Positions 6,699 through 14,991 of a stretch of 39,356 nucleotides of DNA are shown one piece after another. A program made the translations under genes and the position numbers. Position 1 is the stretch's first letter. Each line of letters begins with the position of its first letter. The notes under the pieces were generated by a model. That model was not told where the DNA came from and searched no databases. It saw nothing but the letters and a program-made list of their open reading frames with translations. The DNA is from Paratractidigestivibacter sp963591565 (GTDB lineage Bacteria; Actinomycetota; Coriobacteriia; Coriobacteriales; Atopobiaceae): contig CAVAUD010000004.1 in assembly GCA_963591565.1 (NCBI GenBank), forward strand, positions 1 to 39,356, given 5' to 3'.

Positions 6699-7985
6699 CT
6701 AGATCTCCTTTTCGCAGGAGCCGCCGAGAAGGGCGAGGTCCTCAAAGAAGGCGGGGTAGGACTTGGAGACGCACTCGGCGCCCACGATGGTGGTCGTTCC
6801 GGTGGCGTAGCTGGCGAGAATGGCCGACATCATGGCGATGCGGTGGTCGTTGGCCGCGTCGACGGTGCCTGCGCGCAGTGCCTCGACACCCTCGATGACC
6901 AGGCCGTCGTTTGTCTCCTCGACATGTCCGCCCAGGGCGTTGATGGCGGCCGAGACGGTCGCTAAGCGGTCGGACTCCTTGATGCGAAGGCGCGCCGCGC
7001 CGACGATCCGGGTCGTGCCCTTGGCAAGGCAGGCCACGGCGGCCAGCGGCGGCACGAGGTCGGGGCAGCTGCTGACGTCCAGGGTGCAGCCGTGAAGGTT
7101 GTCGCGGCTCACGCAGACGTGGTCGGGGAAGCGGGAGACGCGCGCGCCCAGAAGCGCCAGCGCGCCGAGAATGGCCTTGTCGCCCTGGGGCGAGTGGAAG
7201 TCGAGGCCGCTCACGGAGAGGCCTTCGTCGCTCAAGGCGCCCGCTGCCAGCCAAAACGCGGAGTTGGACCAGTCGCCGCCCACGACGACCTTGCCGGGCG
7301 TCTTGTACGCAGCGTCCGCCGCGACGGTCAAGAGCAGGCCCTTCTCGGTTGCGTTCGTAATGCGCCTGCGCTCGACCTCGACGCCGAAGAGGCGCATCGC
7401 CTCGACGGTGATGTCGATGTAGGGGAGCGACTCGATGGGCTCGGTAACGAAGAGCGAGACCCCGCCCATCAGGGGCGCGGCCAGAAGAAGGCCCGTCACG
7501 TACTGCGAGCTCACGTTGCCCGCGATCTTGTAGCTGCCGCCGCAGATCTTGCCCTCGACGCGCAAGGGCACCTGGCCCTGGGGGCCGAGTTGGGCGCCGT
7601 GCGCGCAAAGCTCCTCGTAGAGAGGGGAGAGCGGGCGCTCGGGCAGACGACCGTGCCCGGTGAGGCTCGCGTCGCAGCCCAGGGCCGCCACGACCGGCAG
7701 CATGAAGCGCAGGGTCGAGCCGGACTCGCCGCAGTCGAGAAGGGCGCCCTGGTCGACGGCCTCGACGGGCGTGACCTCGAAGCCGTCCACGGTCTTCTCG
7801 ACCGCGACTCCGAGCGCGCGAAGGCACGAGGCCGTGGCGTCGATGTCCTTCGAGGTGGCGTTGCAGACCACGCGAGTGGGGGCGTCAGCGAAGGCCGCGC
7901 AGATGAGCAGGCGGTGCGCCTCGGACTTGGACGCGGGGATCTGGACGGTGCCGGCGAGCCTTGCGGGGTAGATCTTCTCGTTCAA
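6699..7985 (-). CDS. aroA: 3-phosphoshikimate 1-carboxyvinyltransferase (EPSP synthase)
   Basis: The enzyme joins PEP to shikimate-3-phosphate to give EPSP, the second PEP-consuming step of the pathway. Motifs include PASKSEAHR near the N-terminus, GESGSTLRF, ERPLSPL, LRIKESDRL and ANDHRIAM. The glycine-rich loop (GESGSTLRF) differs from the NAGTAMR form of enterobacterial enzymes. I chose TTG 7985, two bases after the aroB stop, because AAAGG lies 8 bases upstream and the protein then begins about 10 residues before PASKS, as usual. ATG codons at 8003 and 8015 overlap aroB and lack a good ribosome site. The product is 428 residues. Confidence 0.94.
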   Translation of the reverse strand: MNEKIYPARLAGTVQIPASKSEAHRLLICAAFADAPTRVVCNATSKDIDATASCLRALGVAVEKTVDGFEVTPVEAVDQGALLDCGESGSTLRFMLPVVAALGCDASLTGHGRLPERPLSPLYEELCAHGAQLGPQGQVPLRVEGKICGGSYKIAGNVSSQYVTGLLLAAPLMGGVSLFVTEPIESLPYIDITVEAMRLFGVEVERRRITNATEKGLLLTVAADAAYKTPGKVVVGGDWSNSAFWLAAGALSDEGLSVSGLDFHSPQGDKAILGALALLGARVSRFPDHVCVSRDNLHGCTLDVSSCPDLVPPLAAVACLAKGTTRIVGAARLRIKESDRLATVSAAINALGGHVEETNDGLVIEGVEALRAGTVDAANDHRIAMMSAILASYATGTTTIVGAECVSKSYPAFFEDLALLGGSCEKEI

Positions 7986-7987
7986 CG

Positions 7988-9091
7988 TTAAAGCCTTTCG
8001 CATGTCGTGCCGCAACCCAGGTCAAGAAGCTCACGCAGCTCTTCTAGCTGCAGCTTCTTGATGGTCACGTGGCCGATCTGGGTGGGGACGACGACGTTCA
8101 TGGTGTTGCCGTGGCGCTTCTTGTCGTGCGTCATGTAGGCAAAGAGGGTCTCGTGGTCAAGCCCGGTGTCGCAGGGAAGGCCCTGCGCGGCCATCGCGGC
8201 CACGATCTTGTCGCAGGTCTCTTGGTCGCACCAGCCCTTAGCGACGCTCGCGCGCGCCATGCAGCACAGGCCCGCGGCCACGCAGGAGCCGTGCCCCAGC
8301 TCGAAGTTGCTGGCGGCCTCGATACCGTGGCCGATGGTGTGGCCGAGGTTCAGGGTCTGGCGCAGGCCGCGCTCGGTCTCGTCGGCGTTCACGACGTCGC
8401 GCTTGATGGCGACGTTTGCGGCCACGACCTCGGCGAGCTTCTCGCAGGAGTACCCCGGCTCGGTTAAGGGGTGGGCGAGAAGGTCTTCGAGCATCGCGGG
8501 GTCCGCCAGAACGGCGTGCTTCACGACCTCGCCCACGGAGTCGCGGAACTTCTCGGCCTCAATGGTCTTCAGGCACTCGACGTCGGCGATGACGGCGCTC
8601 GGCTGCCAGAAGAAGCCTGCGAGGTTCTTGCCGGCCGCGAGGTCGACGGCAACCTTGCCGCCCACGCTCGAGTCGACCATGGCGAGTAGCGACGTGGGGA
8701 CCTGCACGACCTTGATGCCGCGCTGGTACATGGCCGCGGCCAGGCCCGCGATGTCGCCGGTGACGCCTCCGCCTAGGGCCACGACCACCGAGTCGCGGTC
8801 AAGGCCCGCCTCGGCCATGCCCTCGAGAAGGGTGCCCAGGGTGGTTAGGTTCTTGGACTGCTCGCCGGCCTCGAAGACCAGGGTGCAGGCGTCAAAACCC
8901 GCAGCCTTAAGCGACGCCTCGACGCGCTCGGCGTAAAGCGGCGCGACGTTGGTCTCTGAAATGACGCAGGCGCGGCTCGCCTTGAGGCAGCCGGCCACAA
9001 TGGGACCGACCTGGTCGAGAAGACCCAGCCCGACGTGCACCTCGTATGACTTGGAGGCCGTGTCTACCGGCACGATCTTGTGGTCGCTCAT
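7988..9091 (-). CDS. aroB: 3-dehydroquinate synthase
   Basis: The enzyme cyclises DAHP to 3-dehydroquinate, using NAD and a divalent metal, in the second step of the shikimate pathway. The 367 residues are standard. Diagnostic segments are ALGGGVTGDIAGLAAA (NAD loop), VDSSVGGKVAVD, and the metal-ligand motif LGHTIGHGIE. ATG 9091 overlaps the tyrA stop in an ATGA arrangement, so the two are probably translationally coupled. The C-terminal cysteine-containing tail (LGCGTTCERL) is not a family hallmark. Confidence 0.96.
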   Translation of the reverse strand: MSDHKIVPVDTASKSYEVHVGLGLLDQVGPIVAGCLKASRACVISETNVAPLYAERVEASLKAAGFDACTLVFEAGEQSKNLTTLGTLLEGMAEAGLDRDSVVVALGGGVTGDIAGLAAAMYQRGIKVVQVPTSLLAMVDSSVGGKVAVDLAAGKNLAGFFWQPSAVIADVECLKTIEAEKFRDSVGEVVKHAVLADPAMLEDLLAHPLTEPGYSCEKLAEVVAANVAIKRDVVNADETERGLRQTLNLGHTIGHGIEAASNFELGHGSCVAAGLCCMARASVAKGWCDQETCDKIVAAMAAQGLPCDTGLDHETLFAYMTHDKKRHGNTMNVVVPTQIGHVTIKKLQLEELRELLDLGCGTTCERL

Positions 9092-9990
9092 CGTCCCTCG
9101 ATCTCTCGCTTGATCTTGTCGCCCTCGGCCAGAAGGCGCTCGAGCTCAGCCGCGTCGTTGGCGTCGATCGCGTCCTTGTAGGCCTGCAGGTTCTTGATGA
9201 TGAGGCCCAGCTCATCAGACAGGTAATCGGCGTTGTCGAGCATAAGCTCGGTCCACATCGGTGCGTTAAGGTGCGCGACGCGCGTGAGGTCGCGGTAGCT
9301 GCCGGCCGAGAAGCCGTGGTGGTCGCGTGACGTGGGGCTCTTGATAAAGGCGTTGGACACCACGTGGCACAGCTGCGAGGTGTAGGCGATCATTCGGTCG
9401 TGGACCGAGGCAGTGGCCAGCGTGAAGCTTCCGAACTGGCAAGGCGCCAGCAGGTTCTTGAGGCGCTCGAGGATCTCGACGCGCTCGAAGTCGTCCATGT
9501 GGGAGGGCGGCACGACGACCATCGGGGCGCCCTTGAACATCGTGGCCTTGGAGTGCGCGAAGCCCGAGTACTGGGTGCCCGCCATGGGGTGGCAGCCGAC
9601 GAAGGTCCAGTCATGGCCGGCGGCTATAGCCTCGCACTCCTGGCAGATCTTGCGCTTGACGCCCACCGTGTCGATGACGATGGCGCCCGGCGAGATAAGG
9701 TCGGCCATCTCGCCCAGCCACTCGATGGTGGCCTGGGGGTAGCCGGCCAGGATGATCAGCTCGCAGTTGGGGACGGTCTCGTCGTTGAGCTCGCCCTTCA
9801 CGGTCTCGATCATGGCCAGCTCAAGCGTGGATCGCGTGCGGTTCCAGGCATAGACCTCGACGTCATGGGCGCGGAAGGCCCGCGCGAAGGAGCCGCCCAT
9901 CAGGCCCAGGCCCACGACCCCGATCCGCCCCGGCACGAAGGCCGGCGTGCCCGCGGCCTGCGGGGCCGCCTCGTTCTTCTCGGCTGCCAA
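9088..9990 (-). CDS. tyrA: Prephenate dehydrogenase
   Basis: The enzyme oxidatively decarboxylates prephenate to 4-hydroxyphenylpyruvate, the tyrosine-specific branch step. An N-terminal Rossmann fold (IGVVGLGLMGGSFA, about residues 23-36) binds the nicotinamide cofactor. The GCHPMAGTQYSGF segment carries the conserved catalytic-type histidine. At 300 residues it has neither a fused chorismate mutase domain nor a C-terminal ACT domain, so Tyr feedback through an ACT domain is not expected; mutase activity would come from pheA. ATG 9990 lies 4 bases after the aroF stop, and the 3' end overlaps aroB by 4 bases. Arogenate preference cannot be excluded from sequence alone. Confidence 0.94.
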   Translation of the reverse strand: MAAEKNEAAPQAAGTPAFVPGRIGVVGLGLMGGSFARAFRAHDVEVYAWNRTRSTLELAMIETVKGELNDETVPNCELIILAGYPQATIEWLGEMADLISPGAIVIDTVGVKRKICQECEAIAAGHDWTFVGCHPMAGTQYSGFAHSKATMFKGAPMVVVPPSHMDDFERVEILERLKNLLAPCQFGSFTLATASVHDRMIAYTSQLCHVVSNAFIKSPTSRDHHGFSAGSYRDLTRVAHLNAPMWTELMLDNADYLSDELGLIIKNLQAYKDAIDANDAAELERLLAEGDKIKREIEGR

Positions 9991-9994
9991 AGCC

Positions 9995-11020
9995 CTAAGC
10001 CTCCTCGATGTCGGCCGTTACGGCCTCGCGGATAAGGGCCAGTCGGCGCATGACGTCGGCGAACATGTCGGGGGTGAGCGCCTGGGCTCCATCGGACCAT
10101 GCCTTCGACGGGCAGTCGTGGACCTCGATCTCGAGGCCGTCGGCGCCGGCCGCGCAGGCCGCGTAGGCCGCGGGCTTGACGTAGCGGGTGTAGCCGGTCG
10201 AGTGCGAGGGGTCGCCGACGACGGGCAGGTGGGTCAGGTGATGCAGGACGGGAATGGCGTTCACGTCAAAGGTGTTACGGGTGCGGGTCTCGAAGGTGCG
10301 GATGCCGCGCTCGCACAGGATGACCTTCTCGTTGCCCTCGCTCATGATGTACTCGGCGCCCATGAGCAGCTCGTCGATCGTCTCGGACATGCCGCGCTTG
10401 AGAAGGACGGGGGTGTCGGTCTTGCCGAGCTCCTTCAACAGGGTGAAGTTCTGGGCGTTTCTCGCCCCCACCTGGAAGACCTCGACACCCTTCTCGACAA
10501 ACATCGGGATGTCGCGGACGTCCATGACCTCGGTGACGACGGGCATGTCGAGCTCGCCGGCGACGTCCATGAGCAGGTCGAGGCCCTTCTCGCCCATGCC
10601 CTGGAAACCGTAGGGAGAGGTGCGCGGCTTGAAGGCGCCGCCGCGAAGCATCGTGGCGCCCGCCTCCTTGACGGCGCGCGCGATGGTGCGCAGATTCTCG
10701 CCCTCGACAGAGCACGGACCCGCGATGACCTGGAAGTGGCCGCCGCCGATAAGCACGCCGTGGCCGCAGTCGATGACGGTGTCCTCGGGGTGGAACTTGC
10801 GGTTGGCCTTCTTAAAGGGCTCGGTCACGCGCTGGACGCGCTCGATGATGTCCATGCTCTCGAGCAAGAAGGGGTCGATCTGGGTGGTGTCGCCGATGAT
10901 GCCGACGATGGTCTCGTTGTCGCCCTGGGAGACGTTGGTCTTGAACCCGCGGGCCTCGATCCACTCGACGAACTGCGTGAGCTGCTCCTCGGTGGCTTTC
11001 TCGTTAACGACTGCGATCAT
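9995..11020 (-). CDS. aroF: 3-deoxy-7-phosphoheptulonate (DAHP) synthase, type I-beta with regulatory ferredoxin-like domain
   Basis: This is the entry enzyme of the pathway, condensing PEP with erythrose-4-phosphate. Residues about 1-75 form the small N-terminal ferredoxin-like domain seen in Thermotoga-type DAHP synthases, where it mediates feedback by tyrosine or phenylalanine. The catalytic barrel follows, with AGPCSVEG, GGAFKPRTSPYGFQG, LKRGMS, ERGIRTFETRTRNTFD and DPSHSTG. Length (341) fits this subfamily. ATG 11020 has TTGGAG 5 bases upstream. It is the first gene of the aromatic operon, so feedback at this protein would control flux through all the later enzymes. Which amino acid inhibits it cannot be read from the sequence. 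Confidence 0.95.
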   Translation of the reverse strand: MIAVVNEKATEEQLTQFVEWIEARGFKTNVSQGDNETIVGIIGDTTQIDPFLLESMDIIERVQRVTEPFKKANRKFHPEDTVIDCGHGVLIGGGHFQVIAGPCSVEGENLRTIARAVKEAGATMLRGGAFKPRTSPYGFQGMGEKGLDLLMDVAGELDMPVVTEVMDVRDIPMFVEKGVEVFQVGARNAQNFTLLKELGKTDTPVLLKRGMSETIDELLMGAEYIMSEGNEKVILCERGIRTFETRTRNTFDVNAIPVLHHLTHLPVVGDPSHSTGYTRYVKPAAYAACAAGADGLEIEVHDCPSKAWSDGAQALTPDMFADVMRRLALIREAVTADIEEA

Positions 11021-11054
11021 GTGCGCTCCAAGTCATATATGGGTAAGCTTTGCG

Positions 11055-11063
11055 ATGTTAGCA
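11055..11063 (-). promoter_or_regulatory. Candidate extended -10 promoter of the aromatic operon
   Basis: On the minus strand TGCTAACAT (11063-11055) fits an extended -10 element. Transcription would start near 11048 and leave a leader of about 28 bases before aroF. A TATAAG a little farther upstream is an alternative -10. No convincing -35 is seen for either. The 133-base gap to the divergent tRNA gene leaves no room for a classical T-box. Confidence 0.35.
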
Positions 11064-11134
11064 CGAACATGTAGTCGATTTGTCTTATATCCGTGTGTAT
11101 GTGCATCGTTGGAAACAAGTTTCGAAACATCCGC

Positions 11135-11140
11135 TACAAT
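11135..11140 (+). promoter_or_regulatory. Candidate -10 of the tRNA-Arg promoter
   Basis: TACAAT lies 13 bases before the first base of the tRNA, a normal distance for a stable-RNA promoter with a short leader. The nearest -35-like hexamer, TTGGAA, is 20 bases upstream, which is longer than ideal. Confidence 0.4.
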
Positions 11141-11153
11141 GGCTTAGCTCATT

Positions 11154-11230
11154 GCGCCCATAGCTCAGTGGATCAGAGCGTTCGCCTCCGGAGCGAAAGG
11201 TCGTGGGTTCGAAACCCTCTGGGCGCACCA
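11154..11230 (+). tRNA. tRNA-Arg, anticodon CCG (reads CGG)
   Basis: The 77-base cloverleaf closes fully. The acceptor arms are GCGCCCA and TGGGCGC, the D stem GCTC/GAGC, and the anticodon stem TTCGC/GCGAA with loop CTCCGGA (anticodon CCG). The T loop is TTCGAAA, and A73 is followed by an encoded CCA end. One oddity is the T stem GTGGG/CCCTC, which leaves a U-U mismatch at the second pair. The gene is divergent from aroF and is followed at once by a terminator hairpin, so it is probably a single-gene unit. Confidence 0.95.
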
Positions 11231-11242
11231 CTTATAATCTTC

Positions 11243-11270
11243 GGGACCCGTCTTGTATGGGTCCCTTCTT
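11243..11270 (+). terminator. Probable intrinsic terminator after tRNA-Arg
   Basis: GGGACCC (11243-11249) and GGGTCCC (11259-11265) form a 7-bp GC-rich stem with a 9-base loop, followed by TTCTTATAT. It separates the tRNA from the ATPase, whose ribosome site starts only about 13 bases past the stem. ATPase expression may therefore depend on read-through or on a promoter hidden at the tRNA 3' end (a TATAAT occurs at 11233). Confidence 0.65.
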
Positions 11271-11288
11271 ATATATAAGGAGCCTGTT

Positions 11289-13712
11289 TTGTCCTGTGCC
11301 GAGAACAACGCCCAGCTCCAGGGCCTGACTGCCGCCGAGGTCGCCGAGCGCGTGGCCGACGGGCGCACCAACGCCAACACAGACGTCAAGACCAAGTCCA
11401 TCGCCCAGATCTTCGCGACGCATGCCTGCACCCTGTTCAACGCGGTGAACCTTTGCATGGCGGTGCTCATCTTCTTGACGGGCCAATACCGCAACATGCT
11501 GTTCTTGACCATCGTCTTCGCGAACCTCTTCATCGGCGTCTTCCAAGAGATCCGCGCCAAGAGGATGGTCGACAAGCTCACGATCATGACGCAGAAGGAG
11601 GTCACGGTCATCCGTGACGGGGGAGAGGCCCAGGTGGCCCCGACCGACCTTGTGCTTGACGACGTCGTGCGCCTCTCGCACGGAGACCAGGTGCCCGCCG
11701 ACTGCGTGTGCCTGGCTGGCGACTCCTACGCCGACGAGTCCCTGCTCACGGGCGAGTCCGTTCCTATCGCAAAGAAGGCGGGAGACGATCTTTTCTCCGG
11801 CAGCTTCATTGAGTCGGGCTCTTTGACTGCCCGGGTCACCAAGGTGGGCCGCGACGGCTTTGCCGCCAAGATCAACTCCGAGGCCAAGTACGTCAAGGAG
11901 GTCAAGTCCGAGATCCTGGCCACCTTGAAGGCCATCATCCGCCTGGGCACCACCCTTCTCGTGCCGCTTGGCCTGGGCCTTTTCCTGCGCACCGTCTTCC
12001 AGGACGGCCAGAGCCTAAACGACGCTATCCTTTCTTCTACGAGCGCCGTTCTGGGCATGATCCCGCAGGGCCTCGTCCTTCTCACCTCCACGGTCCTGGC
12101 CGTCGCGACGACGAGGCTGGGCAGGCGCGGCGTCCTTGTCCAGCAGAGCTTCTGCGTCGAGACCCTCGCGCGCGTCGATACCCTGTGCCTCGACAAGACG
12201 GGCACCATCACCTCGGGCGAGATGGAGGTGGCCCACGTCGCGGCCGTGCCCGACGTCAACGAGCCGCAGGTCACCGAGGCCTTCTACGCCATCGCGCGAG
12301 CCAACGACAAGGACCTGAACGAGACCGCCAAGGCCCTTCTCGCCTATGGAAAAAACGCCGGGGCCGCCGAGCGAGAGACCGTGCGCTCGATCGCTTTCTC
12401 CTCGGCGAAGAAGTACTCCGGCTGCGTCCTGGACTCAAACGAGGCCCTGGTCATGGGCGCCGCTCAGTTCATCTTGGACGAGGCGGGCCAGAAGGCTGCC
12501 GAGAAGGCCTGCGCCGGCTTCGACGACATCGAGCGCCGCCTGGTCGTGTGCGCCTGTGACGGCTTCGACGAGCAGGGCGACCTCATCGGGACCCCGCGCC
12601 TGCTCGGTTGCCTGGGCATCCGCGACAAGATTCGCGACAGCGCTCCCCAGACGATGGCCTACTTTATCGAGCAGGGCGTTGAGCTGCGCGTTATTTCTGG
12701 CGACGACCCCCGCACCGTCTCGGCCATCGCGCAGATCGCCGGCGTGCCCGACGCCGACAAGTACGTCGACGCCACGACCTTGGACACGGCCGAGAAGCTC
12801 GATGCCGCGGTCGACACGGCCCGCGTCTTCGGCCGCGTCACGCCGCAGCAGAAGCGCGAGCTCGTCGAGGCCCTGCACCGCCGCGGCCGCACCGTGGCCA
12901 TGACCGGCGACGGCGTGAACGACGTGCTCGCCCTTCGCGAGGCGGACTGCTCGGTCTCCATGGCCTCGGGCTCTGCCGCCGCGCGCAACGTCTCGGAGAT
13001 TGTCCTGGCAGACAACGACTTCGCCCATATGCCCGAGGTCGTCGCCGAGGGCAGGCGCTCCATCAACAACCTGCAGCGCTCGGCCTCGCTTTTCCTGGTC
13101 AAGACGGTCTTCGCGGCTGTTCTTGCCCTAATCTGCATCATCTTGCCGCCGTACCCCTTCATCCCGATCCAGATGTCGCTCATCTCGACCGTGGTCATCG
13201 GCGTGCCGTCCTTTATCTTGGCGCTTGAGCCCAACCACGAGCTCGTGCGCGGCAACTTCCTGGCCAACGTCTTGTCCCGCTCGCTTCCCGCCTCGGGGGC
13301 GATCATCTTCTTCCTGTTCCTCGAGCTTATCCTGGGCCGTCTGTTGAACCACTCCTTCGGCGAGATCTCGACGGTCTGCATGATCATCACGATCGTCGTG
13401 GGCCTTGCCCTCATCAAGCGCATCTCCGAGCCGCCGACCGTCCTTCGCCGCGCCCTTCTCGTCACCATGGCGGGCCTTGCCGTCCTGGCCTGCACGGTTT
13501 TCGGCGGCTTCTTCTCGGTCGAGCGACTTACCTGGGACGTGTGCGTCGCCACGGTCGTCTTCTGCGTTCTCGCCTGCGTCATGTTCGAGCGCCTCTCTGT
13601 CTCGTTCGAGAAGGCCCAGGGCAACAACCGCCTGTTGATCGGGTTGGCCGAGAGGATCGAGGGCAAGCCCGCGAGCTTCGACACCTTCTTCGGCAAGAGA
13701 AGGCGCGACTAG
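11289..13712 (+). CDS. CtpE-like cation-transporting P-type ATPase
   Basis: This 807-residue membrane pump belongs to the HAD-type P-type ATPases. The actuator motif is DESLLTGES (about 149-157). The phosphorylation site is LDKTGTIT with Asp302, and the hinge is TGDGVNDVLALREADCSVSM. Several membrane segments flank these, including a C-terminal set. The membrane-4 motif reads MIPQGLVLLTS (PQGL at about 259-262) rather than the PEGL of classical calcium pumps. With the RSINNLQRSASLF segment, this resembles the CtpE group, for which calcium transport has been reported in mycobacteria. The start is TTG 11289, with AAGGAG 6 bases upstream; the open frame extends upstream only through the tRNA terminator. 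The cation is not certain: calcium is the best guess. Confidence 0.88.
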   Translation: MSCAENNAQLQGLTAAEVAERVADGRTNANTDVKTKSIAQIFATHACTLFNAVNLCMAVLIFLTGQYRNMLFLTIVFANLFIGVFQEIRAKRMVDKLTIMTQKEVTVIRDGGEAQVAPTDLVLDDVVRLSHGDQVPADCVCLAGDSYADESLLTGESVPIAKKAGDDLFSGSFIESGSLTARVTKVGRDGFAAKINSEAKYVKEVKSEILATLKAIIRLGTTLLVPLGLGLFLRTVFQDGQSLNDAILSSTSAVLGMIPQGLVLLTSTVLAVATTRLGRRGVLVQQSFCVETLARVDTLCLDKTGTITSGEMEVAHVAAVPDVNEPQVTEAFYAIARANDKDLNETAKALLAYGKNAGAAERETVRSIAFSSAKKYSGCVLDSNEALVMGAAQFILDEAGQKAAEKACAGFDDIERRLVVCACDGFDEQGDLIGTPRLLGCLGIRDKIRDSAPQTMAYFIEQGVELRVISGDDPRTVSAIAQIAGVPDADKYVDATTLDTAEKLDAAVDTARVFGRVTPQQKRELVEALHRRGRTVAMTGDGVNDVLALREADCSVSMASGSAAARNVSEIVLADNDFAHMPEVVAEGRRSINNLQRSASLFLVKTVFAAVLALICIILPPYPFIPIQMSLISTVVIGVPSFILALEPNHELVRGNFLANVLSRSLPASGAIIFFLFLELILGRLLNHSFGEISTVCMIITIVVGLALIKRISEPPTVLRRALLVTMAGLAVLACTVFGGFFSVERLTWDVCVATVVFCVLACVMFERLSVSFEKAQGNNRLLIGLAERIEGKPASFDTFFGKRRRD

Positions 13713-13840
13713 GCCCACGCCCTTTAAGCGCCGCTTAAGCTTGTGAAGGTTTATGAGCTTTAGCGAGCCCGCCGCGCCCGCGGACTGCCGCCGGGAGTAA
13801 AAGTGAGACGACCGATACGCACTGAAAGGTGTCCTTTTAC

Positions 13841-14887
13841 GTGATTTGCCCTAATTGCCACTCAGAGATCCCCGACGGGGCCGTTGACTGCCCCGTCTGT
13901 TCTTCTCAGCTGGGCCTGACCCAGGTCATCAACCTCCAGGACGCCAGCTGGTGCCCCAACTGCGGCGCCTTGATGGCGGCCGGCCTCACCGTCTGCCCCA
14001 AGTGCCTCACGTTGGTGGGGGAGAAGGACGAGGGTGAGCCCGCGGAGCGAAGCCTTCGAGACATCGAGCTGCCCAACATCGACGACATCGACGCCACCTC
14101 GCAGATCGGCGTGCCCACCGTGCCCTCGCTCGACGCCCTGCAGCGCAAGCACGAGCCCGAGCCCGCCCGCGACGAGGCGGTTATCGAGAGCGCCATCCCC
14201 GCCGCCGGCGCCGACGCCCCTTCCGCCTCCATGCGCCACGACAAGCTTCCCAAGATCAAGGACCTGGTCTTCGCCGGTGTCTTCGCCGTGCTCGTCGTGA
14301 GCGGCCTGGCCCTTCTCGTCACGCACCCCTGGGACCCCAACAACACGAGCTCGCGGGCAACGACCCCGATCGACACCTCGACCGCCGGGTCCCCCGGCAA
14401 TGTCGAGACCCTCACGGGCCAAGACGGCGTCAAGGCGACCTCAGCCTCAGACAAGCTCTTCGAGACCCTCGAGAGCGACTACACGCGCCTGGGCGAGCTC
14501 GCCAACCAGGTCAACAACAACGAGTCGTCGATCTTCTCGATCGGAATCTCCTCCGATCTCTCGGCCCGCCAGCAGGGGCAAAGCGATCTCTACGCGATCT
14601 CGATCGAGGTCTCGAACCTCATCTCGTCCCTCTCGGGCCTAGACGACGGCGCGGGCGCCTACGCCGAGACGATCTCGAACCTGACGACCTTGGGCAACTG
14701 GCTGCGCAACCGCTGCGACTCGCTCACCGAGGCCTGGGCGCTCTCCGTCGACTCCGCGGACCCGGCGGCCGACGCCTCGAGCATCGAGTACCCGGTGACC
14801 AAGACCTACCAGACCTCCTCCAAGAGCTCCTACCAGATTTTGTTCGAGGAGAACTACGAGAACTGGAAGCCCGTGAAGGCCGAATAG
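13841..14887 (+). CDS. Zinc-ribbon, single-pass membrane protein of unknown function
   Basis: I do not recognise a named family for the whole protein. The N-terminus holds two or more zinc-ribbon units: CPNC (3-6), CPVC (17-20), CPNC (38-41) and CPKC (52-55). An acidic linker follows, then one hydrophobic helix (about residues 141-160). A Ser/Thr-rich stretch and a C-terminal domain of about 170 residues, presumably extracytoplasmic, complete it. I prefer GTG 13841, with AAAGGTG about 9 bases upstream, over GTG 13829, where the same site would be only one base away. Cytoplasmic zinc ribbons tied to an outside sensor or binding domain suggest an envelope-linked role, but this is conjecture. 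It lies just upstream of the cyclophilin and mre genes on the same strand, about 104 bases away. Confidence 0.8.
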   Translation: MICPNCHSEIPDGAVDCPVCSSQLGLTQVINLQDASWCPNCGALMAAGLTVCPKCLTLVGEKDEGEPAERSLRDIELPNIDDIDATSQIGVPTVPSLDALQRKHEPEPARDEAVIESAIPAAGADAPSASMRHDKLPKIKDLVFAGVFAVLVVSGLALLVTHPWDPNNTSSRATTPIDTSTAGSPGNVETLTGQDGVKATSASDKLFETLESDYTRLGELANQVNNNESSIFSIGISSDLSARQQGQSDLYAISIEVSNLISSLSGLDDGAGAYAETISNLTTLGNWLRNRCDSLTEAWALSVDSADPAADASSIEYPVTKTYQTSSKSSYQILFEENYENWKPVKAE

Positions 14888-14929
14888 CCGCCCGTTCGCG
14901 CTGCCGATTATGTGAAACGTCCCAACTGC

Positions 14930-14938
14930 TGTTAGAAT
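14930..14938 (+). promoter_or_regulatory. Candidate extended -10 promoter of the cyclophilin-mre-rod cluster
   Basis: TGTTAGAAT fits TGn plus a TAGAAT -10 hexamer, about 54 bases before the cyclophilin start. No clear -35 is present. It is the best promoter-like element between the zinc-ribbon gene and the long run of tightly spaced genes that follows. Confidence 0.45.
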
Positions 14939-14991
14939 TACATGGTTATAAGAGCCGCGTGCTCGTTTGATTTCTCGACTTTGGAGGGGAT

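Noticed and set aside
13722..13739. Hairpin TTAAGC-GCC-GCTTAA after the ATPase gene as a terminator
   Set aside because: The stem is short and AT-rich and no T-run follows; too weak to call.
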